Source: Sphagnum compactum
Lineage: Eukaryota; Bryophyta; Sphagnopsida; Sphagnales
Direction of reading: 5' to 3'
Length of the DNA stretch: 64,000 nt
Assembly (NCBI GenBank): GCA_965153455.1
Contig: OZ234494.1
Coordinates: 24,056,001-24,120,000, forward strand
Made by a program: the position numbers and the translations under genes. Of the stretch, positions 62,325 to 64,000 are shown in pieces (position 1 is the first letter of the stretch; each line of letters opens with the position of its first letter). The notes beneath the pieces were generated by a model. The model saw only the letters and a program-made list of their open reading frames with translations. It had not been told where the DNA came from and did no database searches.

Positions 62325-63904
62325 ATGGCCTCATCGACATCTTCAGCATGGCAGAAGAAGAAGCTCCAATGCAGCAGCGGCAGTAGCTTTGTGTTCTTTA
62401 TGTGCACCCTGCTGGTCGTCATTGCACCTCTCACTGGTCCACAATGTGAAGCTCGTAGATATAATTCACTGCGTCGTGAAGAACGTCATGACTTAGAAGC
62501 TGACATTGATGTGCAGCAGCAGGTTGTGAGAGAACTTTCTGTCTCTCAACAGAGTGCCAGTAATGGTGATCTACTACTACCCAATGCTCATTTTGAGGTT
62601 CAAGAAGGCCCGGGGCAAGTGCACTCCACTGGAACTGTCGCTGATCAGAACAACAACAAGCTGCAGCTCGATGGGTTTGTTGTCGAAGAAAGGTAGTTAT
62701 ATTTTATGCTGAGAATGATCGTCAAAGAGTGAGCTTGAATCACAATATTTGTATGCAAGTTTTCTCCTGCTTTTGTTCTTGCAATGTTGATGAGCCTTGG
62801 GATCCGACAATGTATGCAATTTTATGAAGGATTGTTGAGCCAGCTGCGAGATGCTGATGAGACAGCATTTGTTTTGATACCCATTGATTGCAGTGTGGAT
62901 GTCGACGAGCGCAAGAGCAACTACACTCGGCGAGTGTTGGCTGGCTGCGGAACAGGAAACCCAATCGACGACTGCTGGAGATGTGATCCCAACTGGGAGA
63001 GCAACCGTCAATCCCTGGCCGACTGCGCGATCGGGTTCGGCCAGAACGCCATCGGAGGACGCAATGGCGAAATCTACGTGGTCACCGACGACAGCGACGA
63101 CGCTGTCACCAACCCCAAGTACGGCACTCTTCGTTGGGGCGTCATTCAGACCCAGCCTCTGTGGATCATCTTCGCACGCGACATGATGATCACGCTCAAG
63201 GAGGAGCTCATCATGAACAGCTTCAAAACCTTGGATGGCCGGGGTGCTAACGTGCATATCGCAGGTGGCGCATGCTTGACGCTGCAGTACATCTCTAACG
63301 TCATTGTGCACGGACTCCATATCCACGACTGCAAATCCACCGGAGATACAATGGTAAGTACTGCAACAATGTTCCTTGTTTCTCCTGTTTTGAGTGTGCA
63401 ATAGAATCCTTGTTTCTATTCGAGCTTTCGTGTGGGTGCTGGCTGTTAGCGCGCGTCAACCATGTCCGATTCTCGCTACATCTCTTTTGCAGAATGTGTA
63501 GACCACGGCTGCTATGTCCCCTCAGGAACTACGGGTCTAATGTCTAAACCCAGGAACATCGGTCATTGGAGTTCAACGACACTTGTTCTTTTTCTTTTTT
63601 TCCTTGTGCAGGTGATAAGCACACCGACCCACGTCGGGTACAGAACCATGGCAGACGGAGATGCAGTGTCCATTTTCGGCTCGCACGACTTGTGGGTGGA
63701 TCACAACTTCCTGGCCAACGCCGCGGACGGTCTGGTGGATGCCATTGAGGGATCTACAGACATCACCGTCTCCAACAACTACTTTACCAACCACGACAAG
63801 GTGATGCTCTTGGGTGCGCATCCCAAGGACACCTTCGATGTCAACATGAGAGTCACCGTCGCCTTCAATCATTTCGGACCCAACCTTGTCCAACGTATGC
63901 CAAG
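62325..63904 (+). CDS. Pectate lyase, polysaccharide lyase family 1 (3' end outside window)
   Basis: Exons 62325-62692, 62894-63353 and 63612-63904 join to give about 373 residues before the window ends within an intron. Near the N-terminus a hydrophobic segment (about residues 20-38, ending GPQCEA) looks like a secretory signal, so the enzyme is probably exported to the wall. The domain contains [60 protein letters not shown], the WVDHN calcium-site motif, [15 protein letters not shown] and VQRMPR with the catalytic arginine. It cleaves de-esterified homogalacturonan by calcium-dependent beta-elimination. Joins are in phase: AG|GTAGTT to GATTGCAG|T gives codon AGT, ATG|GTAAGT pairs with TTGTGCAG|GTG, and CCAAG|GTTGGT opens the last intron in phase 2. 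The N-terminal region before NPIDDCW is longer and more divergent than usual. Confidence 0.92.
62693..62893 (+). other. Pectate lyase intron 1
   Basis: A 201-bp intron begins GTAGTT and ends CATTGATTGCAG. It splits a serine codon (AG|T). An ATG inside the intron gives an alternative frame entering exon 2, but that version lacks the signal sequence. Confidence 0.85.
63354..63611 (+). other. Pectate lyase intron 2
   Basis: A 258-bp intron begins GTAAGTACTG and ends TTTTTTCCTTGTGCAG. Removing it joins CKSTGDTM to [17 protein letters not shown], matching the family. The last T/C tract is a strong acceptor. Confidence 0.88.
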
Positions 63905-64000
63905 GTTGGTACTCTAGTAAACCCTAAGCATACCCCATCCCTCCTGCACCAACGTTGCTGCCGCAACAGTTGGTAATATGATTTGAATTCCTGTTTCTGC
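63905..64000 (+). other. Start of pectate lyase intron 3
   Basis: Begins GTTGGT after the RMPR codon split. The window closes on CCTGTTTCTGC, which would become a good acceptor if the next two bases are AG. The remaining C-terminal exon(s) lie to the right. Confidence 0.6.

Noticed and set aside
63462-63611. Separate coding start within pectate lyase intron 2
   Set aside because: The residues before the acceptor have no family similarity; the family sequence starts after the splice site at 63612.

Overview
The window looks like nuclear DNA of a land plant. It has four plant-type genes with GT-AG introns in an AT-rich background full of decayed transposable elements, minisatellites and simple repeats. 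The products are an MEKK1-type MAP kinase kinase kinase, a clade-A GT47 xyloglucan galactosyltransferase-like enzyme, a BTB/POZ protein of the At2g24240 type and a family-1 pectate lyase. Low gene density (four genes in 64 kb), few introns and much repeat debris suggest a large genome, perhaps a seed-free vascular plant such as a fern or lycophyte. The taxon cannot be fixed from this window.

Layout. 1-7.8 kb holds a short tandem array, relics of LOTUS/OST-HTH-type coding sequence and unidentified coding-like debris. 7.85-10.2 kb (minus) is the MEKK1-like kinase in one uninterrupted reading frame. 10.2-13.6 kb is its 5' flank plus duplications. 13.6-32.4 kb is AT-rich and without recognisable intact genes. 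It contains a CACTA-like MITE with target-site duplication, a 35-bp minisatellite and a broken gene fragment. 32.4-36.8 kb is the GT47 gene, whose single intron is a five-unit tandem array of about 150 bp with AG|GT at every junction, followed by a separate 180-bp tandem array. 36.8-46.4 kb is repeat-rich and contains a decayed Ty1/copia element (minus). 46.4-49.9 kb is the BTB gene. 49.9-61 kb holds hairpins, inverted repeat copies and unidentified minus-strand frames. 61.1-62.1 kb is a degenerate minisatellite just upstream of the pectate lyase gene, which runs off the right edge.

The genes do not form an operon or evident cluster. Two act on the cell wall (GT47 in the Golgi, pectate lyase secreted) and two are signalling or adaptor proteins. 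Nothing in the sequence shows that they work together. I did not find a clearly new biological system. The most unusual structure is the GT47 intron, where tandem duplication has repeatedly copied a splice-site-like AG|GT boundary.
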